From Membranipora membranacea (Eukaryota > Bryozoa > Gymnolaemata > Cheilostomatida > Membraniporidae): DNA of 64,000 nt. A program made the position numbers and the translations under genes. Positions 35,760 through 46,500 of this stretch are shown here, piece after piece (position 1 is the first letter of the stretch; the number at the start of each line of letters is the position of its first letter). The notes below the pieces were generated by a model. That model had not been told where the DNA came from. It saw only the letters and a list, made by a program, of their open reading frames with translations, and did not search any database. The stretch is from contig OU612070.1 in assembly GCA_914767715.1 (NCBI GenBank), positions 17,379,501 through 17,443,500 on the forward strand, in the 5' to 3' direction.

Positions 35760-36165
35760 ATAGTGATAGTTAGAATGCAGTCTGGTTAGCATCGTAGTCT
35801 GGTGAGCATTGTAGTCTGGTGAGCATTGTAGTCTGGGGAGCATTGTAGTCTGGTGAGCATTGTAGTCTGGGGAGCATTGTAGTCTGGTTAGCGCTGTAGT
35901 CTGGTTAGCGCTGTAGTCTGGTTAGCGCTGTAGTCAGGTTAGCGCTGTAGTCTTGTTAACGCTGTAGTCTTGTTAACGCTGTTGTCTGGTTAGCGCTGTA
36001 GTCTGGTTAGCGCTGTAGTCTGGTTAGTGCTGTAGTCTGGTTAGCGCTGTAGTCTGGTTAGTGCTGTAGTCTGGTCAGCGCTGTAGTCTGGTTAGCATTG
36101 TAGTCTGGTTAGCGTTGCAGTCTTGTTAGTATGCAGTCTGGTCAGTTTGAAGTTTGGTATGCGTT
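35760..36165 (+). repeat. 17-bp minisatellite, block 3
   Basis: The longest block of GTAGTCTGGTTAGCGCT/GCATT units. Its second half consists mainly of the GCGCTGTAGTCTGGTTA variant. Confidence 0.9.
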
Positions 36166-36189
36166 TTAGTCGGGCCGTAAGCTTGATAT

Positions 36190-37030
36190 GATTAACGAGC
36201 TTGACTTTTTTCACTTGGGGTCCAAGCATTACAGGCCGCTTGTATTGGATCAGTTTATCAAGTTTATCTTTGTATTGCTCGATATAAACAGAGCTGAACC
36301 ATAACTGCTAGGCAATGTCTATTTTCATCACCCAGTGGTTATCTTGTGCAATATTGCAAGTAATGTGGTAATTTCTGTCATTATAGATAAGTATGGTATA
36401 ATAAAATTATAATATTAGTAATACATGGTAGTTTCATTTATTTGTCTCGATTGTATCACTTAAAAAATGGTTAATTAATAGTATTAATGATTGGTTATTG
36501 CTAACAACAATATTAAGAACAAAAATTGTGCAATCAAGAAATGCAATCAAAAGATGAAAAAAGTTGAAATCAACATGTAATAATATGCAGTAGAAATAAG
36601 CAATAAAAAAAGCAAAGAGACATTCTAATAACCTGTGGCCAGCGTGTTTTACAAGTGTGAGGATAATAAAGGAAGGATAAGCACTTCTCTGAGCGGATAA
36701 GATTTTAACCCTAACTTAGAGCATTGTAATAATTTTTTTAACTGGAGTAGATTAGGAAACTCAATCAGTGTTGTATGTGGGGGCTGTAGAAATACACTGT
36801 TAGAAGTATAACGCCCATGTAGATGGGGAAGGGTGTAGGCAGTGAATGTGTAACGTGTAACATATAGAATTTGGGGTCAAAGTCCCAATCGAAAGATGTT
36901 GGGATGCGCCACTTAGAGATAGCCGCCGACTGATGATCCCCCTTCATCGCCCCGGCCGAGGGATAATGATACCACTCTACCAGTACAATGGTCTCGTGTC
37001 CAACAATGGCTACTTTTGATCAGGGTGGGT
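36190..37030. other. Gene-free AT-rich stretch
   Basis: Nothing recognisable on either strand apart from short unsupported open frames. Confidence 0.6.
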
Positions 37031-37139
37031 TAGACCAAGTTTGGTCCATTTGCCTGCATTCAGAGCTGCTCTCGATATACCGGCAAGACCAGTGGAAAGG
37101 AGCAACTGGAATGCAGGTAGTTGGATTAAGCTTGATCTA
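37031..37139. mobile_element. Small MITE with about 25-bp terminal inverted repeats, copy 1
   Basis: The left end TAGACCAAGTTTGGTCCATT is matched in inverted form at the right end (GGATTAAGCTTGATCTA). It is the same family as the copy at 63,796-63,908. About 109 bp, non-coding. Part of a small class of terminal-repeat elements scattered in this window. Confidence 0.7.
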
Positions 37140-38268
37140 GGGTGGGGGGGGGGGTCTTTCAATAAGAAATAATGAGGAATAATTTTACTTTAAAACCCCC
37201 TCCCCCCCCCCCACTGGTATGACCATTGATTACAAACATCCCTGTATAATGATAATAAATATAAAAATATAAACAGCTACTAATAGAACTATACTGTGTG
37301 GTGACTTATAATACTGATTCCTACACATTCTGTGTATTATCATTATAAAATTTTGTGATTCTGATTTTAATATTATCACTGTATATCTTTATTCTGTGAA
37401 ATTATGTACAACCAACGTCTAATTGATAACGATGTTATCTCATCTATGACTTTTTTTTAACTGATAACTTAATGTACAACAATATTTTATTATACAAATA
37501 AACAAGGGATATATACAATAAAAATGTCAATATACAAAACAAGAAGCATAATTTGTTTATGGTTGTACAGCATCCTGTCTTTCTTGTCACAATGTGCCAC
37601 TCTCGTGGCAGGTGCTCTGTCAAGGTGAATGAATGGATGTATTTGTTTATAATAACCATGAAAAACTCGATTGTAAACAAGCTCTGAATGATTTCAAAAA
37701 GTATTGACTAGATTACAAATATAAAGCAAAAGCAGTTTTTTTAATATTATTGTTAGGCCTTGTGGAGGCAACTAGTCTGTGGCCAGGGAGTTTGAGAGTT
37801 GGAGTTTGTAGCCAATAATTTGTTTGTGAGCCAATTAAGAGTTATGCTTTCTTTGTTCCTGAGAAAACAATTCCATTAGACTGTGAAATCTTCTCTCTGT
37901 AATGTAAGAGGTGGTACAAAGATATTCTAGAAACATCGAGATCACTTGAGTATACGCTGACATTTTCCTTCATGGAGGTCACATAACGAATATCCTTACC
38001 TTGATGACGCTGCCGACTCAGATCACCTAACCGGCCGTAAGCATCTCTATCAGTACATGACGCCGACTCCCCCCTGTTTATGACAAAACAGAGGATGGGC
38101 TGCCCCTAAAGAGAGACGCAAGTTGCCCGGAGTCCTCGTACTGAGAGTGTGATACATCCTAGTAAACTAGAATGTATCCTAGAGGTGAGGCCATGGTGGA
38201 CCTCCTAATCATAAGTGTGCAGCAAGCTGCCAGAAACTGAAACAGGCACTAATCAGCCATTGGCAATG
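37140..38268. other. Gene-free stretch with G- and C-runs
   Basis: Runs of about 12 G (37,142-37,154) and about 10 C (37,203-37,212) could fold on each other. GACGCCGACTC-like words occur near 38,000, 38,060 and 38,315. No gene was recognised. Confidence 0.55.
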
Positions 38269-38303
38269 ACACTTTGATCTTAGCCAATAGGCCGAGAAGC
38301 GAT
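38269..38303 (-). pseudogene. U2 snRNA 5'-end fragment
   Basis: Read on the minus strand, the first 35 nt start ATCGCTTCTCGGCCTATTGG and continue CTAAGATCAA, matching the 5' stem-loop I region of U2 with one change in the loop and one extra A. The branch-point recognition sequence GUAGUA, the Sm site and stem-loops III and IV do not follow, so this is not a working U2. Whether it is a truncated copy, or a head borrowed by another RNA or element, is open. Confidence 0.65.
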
Positions 38304-39540
38304 CTATTCCGAGACGCCGACTCTATTCCGGTTTGAGGGAGTAGATAGTCAGAACGACTATAATCACTATCAGTATGACTAGAGAGACAGCTGCGGCCAA
38401 GAGGTGTACAAACTCTTCATTGTTTCTTTGATCTATCCATTTTGTTGTGTACCTGTGGATTCAACAATAAAAAGAGCATTTTTTAATTCATTTATTGCTG
38501 GCCTTCAACATCAAGCATCGACAACAAGTGGATCTAGCAATAACTGTTTTTCTTAAGCTGAGGGGATAATTCCCACCGTAAGTTTTATAACCTGCTGCGA
38601 ATTTGGTTTATCAATTTGGCTTGCCCACTTACTGAAGTGGCTGTTGTGTGGATGTATGGAAAAGTCCTTCGCTCGACCTGCATGGTTTACCTAAACTTAT
38701 GCCCTGAAAAACAAAGTCGAACTTCATTATTATATGTTATACCTATGGGGTTGTCATAGCTTCTCTTTCCTCGCCGGGGGGCCGTCGGGCAAGGGTCAAA
38801 AGCCTGGGGGCTCAGACTAAGCTTCGCCAAGTTACCGGTACCTACTCTTGCTAGCCCTTTTTATAGTGATTTGGCAAGAGACTGGAATCTCATCTACTGG
38901 TCAAGTTCACGTACAGTTGTTTTGTGTGTAGGGCCTATTGTATAGCAGGGGAATTCACTATTGTAGTAAATCGAAAGGTTTGCTAGGTTTACTAGCAGCT
39001 AGATCAATGGTGGTCGTACGGCATAATATAACATAATGCTGAATCAATGAGCACCAGAGCTAAGTGAATGAAGATTGATTGATTGATCTGTATAATCAAA
39101 TTTGGCGCCCTTTCCGCCAAATGCTCCTCATTGGCTAATACAACCATCAGCTGACTTTCTTATAATCATGGCTAGGATGGCACTCAATGTTGGTTTTGTT
39201 GGTGATAATCATTTATCTCTAACTGGACAGGACCCTCTAGCCAATCATATTCATAATAAGGCACCACAACAAGAATATAGGTGATTGCTAATAGGTTGAC
39301 ATATTTGGTGTGATTTATCCCCACCTAATTTATTACGGACATTGCTAAAGATTGTATGAACTAGGTTGCTTTAAAATATGCAATGCAAACTTGAGATGAC
39401 CACCTCTAGGTGGTGAAATATTTTAATTGGCCAAATATCTAGATGGATTGTAATCTTTTATCTCAATATTGCAGGTTTGAACACCAGTTTTAAATATTGA
39501 ACTCGTGATCCGGCTATTTTCTTCGAGTATCCCATAACTC
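38304..39540. other. Gene-free stretch upstream of U1
   Basis: It contains the dispersed repeat GGGGGGCCGTCGGG…CTGGGGGCTCAG near 38,776-38,815 (a relative lies at about 20,255) and a short GATT run near 39,075. An AATAAA lies at about 38,467. The proximal element expected about 60 bp upstream of U1 cannot be assigned without relatives to compare. Confidence 0.5.
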
Positions 39541-39703
39541 ATACTTACCTGGCACAGGGGTATCTGTGATCATTACGGCAGATCCCCCAAGAAGAGGCCT
39601 CACCATTGCACTTCGGTTTGGCTGACGCTTGCGATTGCCCCAAATGTGGGTAACTCGGGTGCGTAATTTTTGGTAGTGGGGGATTGCGTTCGCGCATCCC
39701 CTA
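39541..39703 (+). ncRNA. U1 spliceosomal snRNA
   Basis: Starts exactly with ATACTTACCTG, the segment that base-pairs with 5' splice sites. Stem-loop I keeps GATCA in its loop (U1-70K site). Stem-loop II carries ATTGCACTTCGG, one change from the usual U1A-binding loop. GCGATTGCCCCAAATGTGGG and AACTCG follow in the expected order. The Sm site is AATTTTTGG and the 3' hairpin is GTGGGGGATTGCGTTCGCGCATCCCC. About 163 nt is the normal metazoan length. As an RNA polymerase II snRNA gene it should have its promoter upstream rather than inside. It looks intact and functional. Confidence 0.93.
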
Positions 39704-40083
39704 ACATATAAATAAAGGTCCAATGAAACAATAGGCAAGCAGTCTAATTTATTTATGATTACATGACTTGTTGTCAGCCTTTTACTGTATTGCTTCCTAA
39801 TTGGCAGATCTTGTCTTTGGAAAAAGTGGTTTGTCAAGTGTCACGCAGAATGCAAAATATTTTATTAAATGGTATATTTGAAATAAGATTGGTTTTTGAC
39901 TGCAGCATATTTTAGTGGCTGCAAAAACTGAATGACATACCAATTTGTGGTCAATAGCTCTATCTATAAATGATGCACAACGTTCACTAGAAGTTGAACA
40001 TTTTAAAACTAAAGTGAAGCGTAACATGAAAGTAAGGGCATTTTTACACTGTCAAACTTGTTTTGAAGCATAAATGATTACAT

Positions 40084-40140
40084 AGCCTGTCTTGACAAGC
40101 TTTGTTCGGTCCCACCAACAAAGCTTGGCAAGACAGGCTA
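40084..40140. repeat. Imperfect hairpin
   Basis: AGCCTGTCTTGACAAGCTTTG and its near-exact inverse CAAAGCTTGGCAAGACAGGCT are separated by about 14 bases. It lies upstream of the oxidase gene and is probably a foldback relic. Confidence 0.75.
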
Positions 40141-40502
40141 ATGGTTACAATGAAAATTTAACATATAATTTCATTGCAAATACCCCCAATGAAAAATATT
40201 CACATTTGAATTTAGAGATATGGCTCCAACAACTGTTAATTTGACATGATTTAATATTGTGGAGATTTATTATCTACAAGTTATCACTGAGAATATTGCC
40301 TACAACTAAATGTGGCACAGTGATCCGGTAAGGGTATTCTTTTTCACCACATAGCTTTCAATTTCATGCAGCAAGAAATAATGGTTATATCGCTATCAGT
40401 AACCATTACAATTATTGTTTGTGCTATCACAGTATAGCCATGCCCAGTCTTTGAAAGCTCTAATAGAGGGGCCAATTCTACAAGTACATTGAGAGTGTGG
40501 CA

Positions 40503-43500
40503 ATGTTTGACAAGTGTCTTGTAGTTACCTCATTAATTTGTTTATCTACTCTTTGTGAGGGAACTTCCAACCATGCATATTTCGCTCAGGGACTTTCCAG
40601 CAACCTCGGTAAGTCATTTCTCCTACAAGTCACTGTTGTATTCGATAATTTTGCAATGATTGATGCGTATGCGCTATGTGTAGGTTGGTCAGGGGGGGTC
40701 TTTGAATTAGAATGAGCGATCCTTTACTAAAGCAAGTGATCACTATCACATCGCTCAAAATTATCACTCACTTGGTCCTTCAATTGGACAAATTCGTTCC
40801 CAAATCGCTCACTCAAAATGTATATAGTTCCACCAATGACTGAGTGATTTACAAGCGAGAGCTTAGCAGGTATCGCTCACTCACTGAATGAGCGCTCAGA
40901 TTGCGATTTTGGCTGTTTTTAATTGGAAGACCCCCCTGTATATCTAGTTGTGACATTTGATCAGGTTATGACGATGTCACCTGTGATAGGGAATGTGACG
41001 GTACAGCCATGGAGTGTTTCTATTCGCTGGAGATTGAGTCTTACGTTACAATGAGTGACGCTTGTCACCTCTGTCCACATGTGCTGCAGGATTGTCACAG
41101 ACAGAACTGTGTACCTGGTAACGGTCACAGACGTCTCATCCTAACAGCCAACAAACAGATGCCCGGTCCACAAATCAGGGTATGTCACAATCTGATCTAA
41201 GTGTATATTCAGTTACCGTATTATACTTGCATCATGTAAAAGTACAAATTCCTTTTTGAATGAGTGGTTTGGTTTATTGTCTACTGCAAGTGCAAGGTAG
41301 TCTGCCGTCTGGTAATATTTCATTTAAAAACTCGGAGGCGTGATTGGATAAATCCATGCAGAGTCTCTTTTCCTTAAATTATCACTGTCAAAGTGGGCTA
41401 ATTAGAAAAACAAAAGAGCAAAGTAAATGAGCTGATCAATAAAGAGGATTAGACTTTTTATGCCTGCTAAACAAGTTGCATATCCAAGTAATTTCTCTGT
41501 GCTACATAGTTTTACGATCATGTAGCTCATGAACAGTTAACATAATATTTTCATATTATTGGCTTCTCTTTTAAGGTGCATTAACGCTGAAGATTATTTG
41601 TCAGATTTTTGCTAAAATATAAGCTATCATTGAAGTGACCAAAAATCTGCATTTTGTAAAAATTCAGATTTTTGGCTGCCCTCAATGATTATATAAAAGA
41701 ATAAATCTCACCTAATAATCTGCCGAAATATTCTGACGGAAAATCTGCAATGTAAATTTGCCTTTATGATAACATACTGTAATCAATCCTCCCCTACGTT
41801 CTCTCCAGGTATGTGAGGGTGACACTGTTATAGTGAATGTTACAAATCTCATGAACAGCTTACAATCAACAACCATGCACTGGCATGGAATACACCAGAA
41901 GAATACTAACTATATGGACGGAGTGGCACGACTAACACAGTGTGATATCAATCAGAATTCCCGATGGACATACAGGTGCGATAACCCTTCTTTAAGCTTC
42001 AAATAACACTTGACGAGTGGTCTAGTGTAACCGGTTCTAATAGTTTCAGCAACCACCTGAATCTAAGGGTGGACGGTTGGGCATGTTGGCTGGCGGTTGG
42101 CAATCAAGCATAGCTTTAAATTTGAAATTATATATACTCTCAATATCCTGAAGCAGTACAAAAATAAAAATACAAACAGTTAATTTGCCACATCTAAATA
42201 TGAATTTTGATCGCGATTTCACCGACTTCTGTATTTTGCAATATACCAAACTTTGAACACTCATTACCTGGTAACCTAGTTCCTGTAACTTTTTTATGGA
42301 TGGTTCTTCACATGCTTCTCCTAATACTTGTAATTCTATCTTATGCAACCGGTACCCTACTTATGGTACATTCTACAAGATAGAAACCCCTTTCATACCT
42401 TGAGATATCAAAGCCTCAGTAAATCGGATTACATTGCAGAGATCTGATATTTTCTTAAAAATGTTGAAATTCGTGCCACCATCACTAACTAGCTTTGACA
42501 GTTATTCCGTAATTTCTTACCATCAGGTTTAAGGCGGACCCACCTGGCACACATTGGTACCATTCCCACACTGGACCTCAGAGAGGGGACGGATTATACG
42601 GAGCCCTCATTGTAAAGGAATCCAAAGCTAAACTTGATCATCTATATGACATTGATCATCCAGAGCATGTGCTCATTTTATCGGTGAGAGGTAAACACAT
42701 TTACATTGTTTTCACAGAAAATTTGATTGAAAAGACGCCTAATAATATCTTCCTGATAATTTCGATTAGGGAAGCCAAGAATATCACAATGAAGTGAGAT
42801 AGGGATAAACAACATCTTATGAATGCATTTACCACAACCCACAAAATGGCGTGGAACTTGTACCTTCTGCATTCACAATGACAAGACAACTACAAAATGT
42901 TACGTAAATAGTATAATAACAAGGTGTACAAAACTGCAGTAATGAAAATAAGAAATGAACCTCACATCGCGCTGAAAATAGGGTTCAAAAACTACTATTC
43001 TCACAGTTAGTACCCAAAATTAAAACTCTTTTGATCCGTTCTCAAAGTCTGCTTAACTGTTTTTGTTTCAACTTGAGGAACCTGCAACACTGGATTAATT
43101 TGTATGATTGATCCCTATTCTTATTTCAGGATTTTTCAAGAACTCCAGCAACAGTTAAGATGATGTTGTATGAACAGAACAAAAGTCAAGGTCGAAGCCT
43201 ATTTGACATGGATTTTCTTCTCATTAATGGTAACAGTATTATTTTATATATTTATAAATCTGACCCATTTAAACAACCACAGGGTGACAAATTATGAATG
43301 TTGTAAGCTGACAATTCACATTGTTTCTTTCTGAGCGGACAGAATGCATAGCCAGTAGCTTTATGATTTTTGTTACCAGCTGGCAATGTTGCTTCCATGT
43401 TCAAGTATTTATGCATATTTTATCAGACGTACAGGTATATTTCTTGCCCTTCTATCTCCCATTATTTCCTGATAGGGAAAGGAGCAGGAGAACCTGTAAC

Positions 43501-46500
43501 TAAGCCTTCCTGGTATACAGAAGATGACTGGATCACCAGATCAACACCACAACATCACATCTTTGTTGAACAAGGTTGGCAAATTAGACATTTAACTATA
43601 TAACATTGCGAAGTAAAACATGCATCCATATAAGGTCAGCAAAATACTGACTGATTTAAGATCCCCATGTTTGCATAGAGTTTACGGTGCCTCAAGTTTC
43701 CAATTTTCTGGATAAAGACAGATGTGGTAGAGTAGGCATACCATAAATGCTAAACCCACTTGATTTTTCTACGTAATGTGTTTACCTAGTAAGGTATGTA
43801 TATTGCTATTTTTTATAACACTAATGACATGTAAATAGCATTTTTTTTCCACTGACAATTCAGTCTTTGACCCTTTTTTCTTCTTCTTTTATTTACACCC
43901 ATTGGAAACCATTCATGAAATATATTAGAAAATAAGAAGAAGAACCTCAGTTAAGCTGTCTTTCCTGCCTTTAATACCTGAATATGTTTTAGGTAAGCGG
44001 TACAGATTCAGGCTGATCAGTAACGCTCTGTTTAACTGTCTGATCGAGGTCTTCATACAACACCACAACTTTACTGTAATAGCAACCGACGGTGCTCCTA
44101 TTAAACCGAGACAAGCCAACCTACTTGTGTTAGCTGGAGGTGAACGCTGGGATATAGTTTTGCACGCTAACATGCCTGTGGATAACTACTTGTTATATGC
44201 TAGAGGTATATCTGGCTGCACCCACGGAGGGGACAGCATACAGCAGACTGCTATTCTGTCTTACAAAGGAGCCAACTCCACAGAAATGCTTTCTGGTGAC
44301 ATTGATGCAAGCGCTGTCAGGAATTCAGTCTCTGATTGGTCGGTGAGTAGTGAAGGTCATATTTCTTTTAGCAATAGAATGATGTGATGTATATGCCGAT
44401 CTAGCAGCACACTAGTGAATGACACTGCTCTGTAGCTTATCACGTTCCCCTGTTCGTCATTCCAAGAATGGGTTTTTATTGTTGCTGCTAAGCCCCAGTT
44501 TGTTGTTCAATAGACAGGCATGTATAACCATTACCCTCTTGTTAGTTTAAGTGCTCAAACGTGCAAGATGCTGGTAGAGGCATTTCATTATCAACCACTT
44601 TCTCCCCTCCAGGAGAAAGTGGTTGATAATGAAATGCCTCTACCAGCATCTTGCACCGTTTGAGCACTTAAACTACCCTCTTGTTTGATGTTTTTCATAA
44701 TATATAGTAAACAAAATATACTTATCAAAAAAAGTGTCGACCCAGGAACAGGAAATTGGAAGAGAAAAATACAGAAAAAAAACCAGAAATAAACGCCCTA
44801 TGAGACTATAGACAATGACAATACTTTGTTTTTACTTCTAATCGTATAGGTAGTAAACCCGTTTGACGATGATATCATTGAGTACGGCACCACTGAACAG
44901 CAGATTACTCTCACAGAGTTATCCTCCGAGGATAGTTCTATAGCTGAGTGGATTGAGAGGCCACCTGACCACAAATTTTATCTCGGTAGGACTCCATAAT
45001 GACCTGAGCTAAGTCATGATCAAAGTCAGTAAATGTAATGATGTGGTGTTTTGGTATAACTTTGTCGGCCAGCAGTAGTTTATATGTAACAAGTTGTTTT
45101 TCTACATATCGACTACTCAAAGTATATTTAACATCTTAATATTGTCAGGGTTCGATGTCCATGTGGTGGCAAATGACCTGACTAACACTGAGCTTAGCTA
45201 TAACCCAGGAACACGACCCAAGTTTGCTGGTAAATCTGTACAAGCACAAGTCAACAGGATATCGAGTGTGTTACCGGACTACCCCTATCTCTCACAGATT
45301 GACCAAATACATGAGGTACCGGATAACCAAATTGGCTTAAATTGTGAAATTCTGTTTATTATGTGCTAAATTTTACGGCTCTATATCTATGTTGATAACA
45401 TATTCGAAGTTGATATGTTTGCGAAACTTATATAAAAAATATATATTGAACAAGATAGATGACTCTATCAATACTATATTATACTTTTTTGGATATCAGC
45501 AAATCAAATTGTAGGGAGTTGTCTGTACTATAAGATCTGAGGAGACAACTTGTTCATGCCAGACCCTTCAAGGAACTATGGTACTTTGTATTTAACAGTC
45601 GAAGTTCTGTACATATGATTCAACGAATCACTCATATGTACCTTCAGAGTGCATGCGTATTGCATGTTACTGCACACATAGACTAAGAGTTAGAACTGGT
45701 GATGTAGTAGAGATGATGCTGATTGATGAAGGCAAACGTAGCAATAGCTCTAACCATGCTGTACATCTACACGGCATGTACTGGACAGTGCTCTCTGTTG
45801 GCCAGGTAAGATGTAACGACTAGAATTCCCTGTCATCACATATCTATGACAGCATGACATCACAGTCATCATAAATCTGTAACAGTGTGAAATCATGCAT
45901 CCGGAAGTCACTCTGTGGAATGAGCTTTTACACTCAATAAACAGCAGTCCCTTGGTGAACCACACTCCATATGCGTCTCCTTTCTAATTATATTGTTGCT
46001 GTAGTTACATCATGCTGAGAGTTTTGTTCGCGATGGTTTGGCTTTGGGAACTTTTACTCAGGGCCACAGACAGGTCTTCATCTGTAGTCCAGTGCTCATG
46101 GGTCAAGATGTCGAGACCACTGGAGTACCTGGGCACTGAGGCCACTGGGGCACACGACCATTGGCCTTACACACACCACAAAAGGCATGTGTTCGAAAAC
46201 AAAGAAAATACCCCATATTATGTGGTAATATGCTTGTAATATGCTTGTAATATGCATGCAATATATGTCCTTCAGGATGCTAGTCGGAAGGTAAATAGAT
46301 CTGAAGTCATCGCTATGGATGAGGCAGGAGAGATAGTGAGGAACTTCACCAATCCTATATACAAGGATACGATAATGTTACCCAATGGTGGCTGGGTGGT
46401 CACTAAATTCATTGCCGATAATCCAGGTATGTTCAGAGGAAAATGTTTTTATCCCTGGGACTGTTCATTTTTTTCTGACTGGATTGTATAAATTGAGGAC

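Noticed and set aside
38110-38303. Functional U2 snRNA gene
   Set aside because: Only the first about 35 nt match. The branch-recognition segment, Sm site and 3' stem-loops are missing.
45491-45585. Extra oxidase exon (GVVCTIRSEETTCSC…) between exons 9 and 10
   Set aside because: It has an acceptor-like TTGTAG but exon 9 joins exon 10 in phase without it and gives the expected Cys-rich segment (FCTYDS…CYCTH). Its inclusion adds nothing family-like.
46012-46239. 75-residue frame beginning MLRVLFAMVW as a gene
   Set aside because: No donor or acceptor supports it in this frame. The neighbouring phase-0 frame after the acceptor is the more interesting reading and is listed as a finding.
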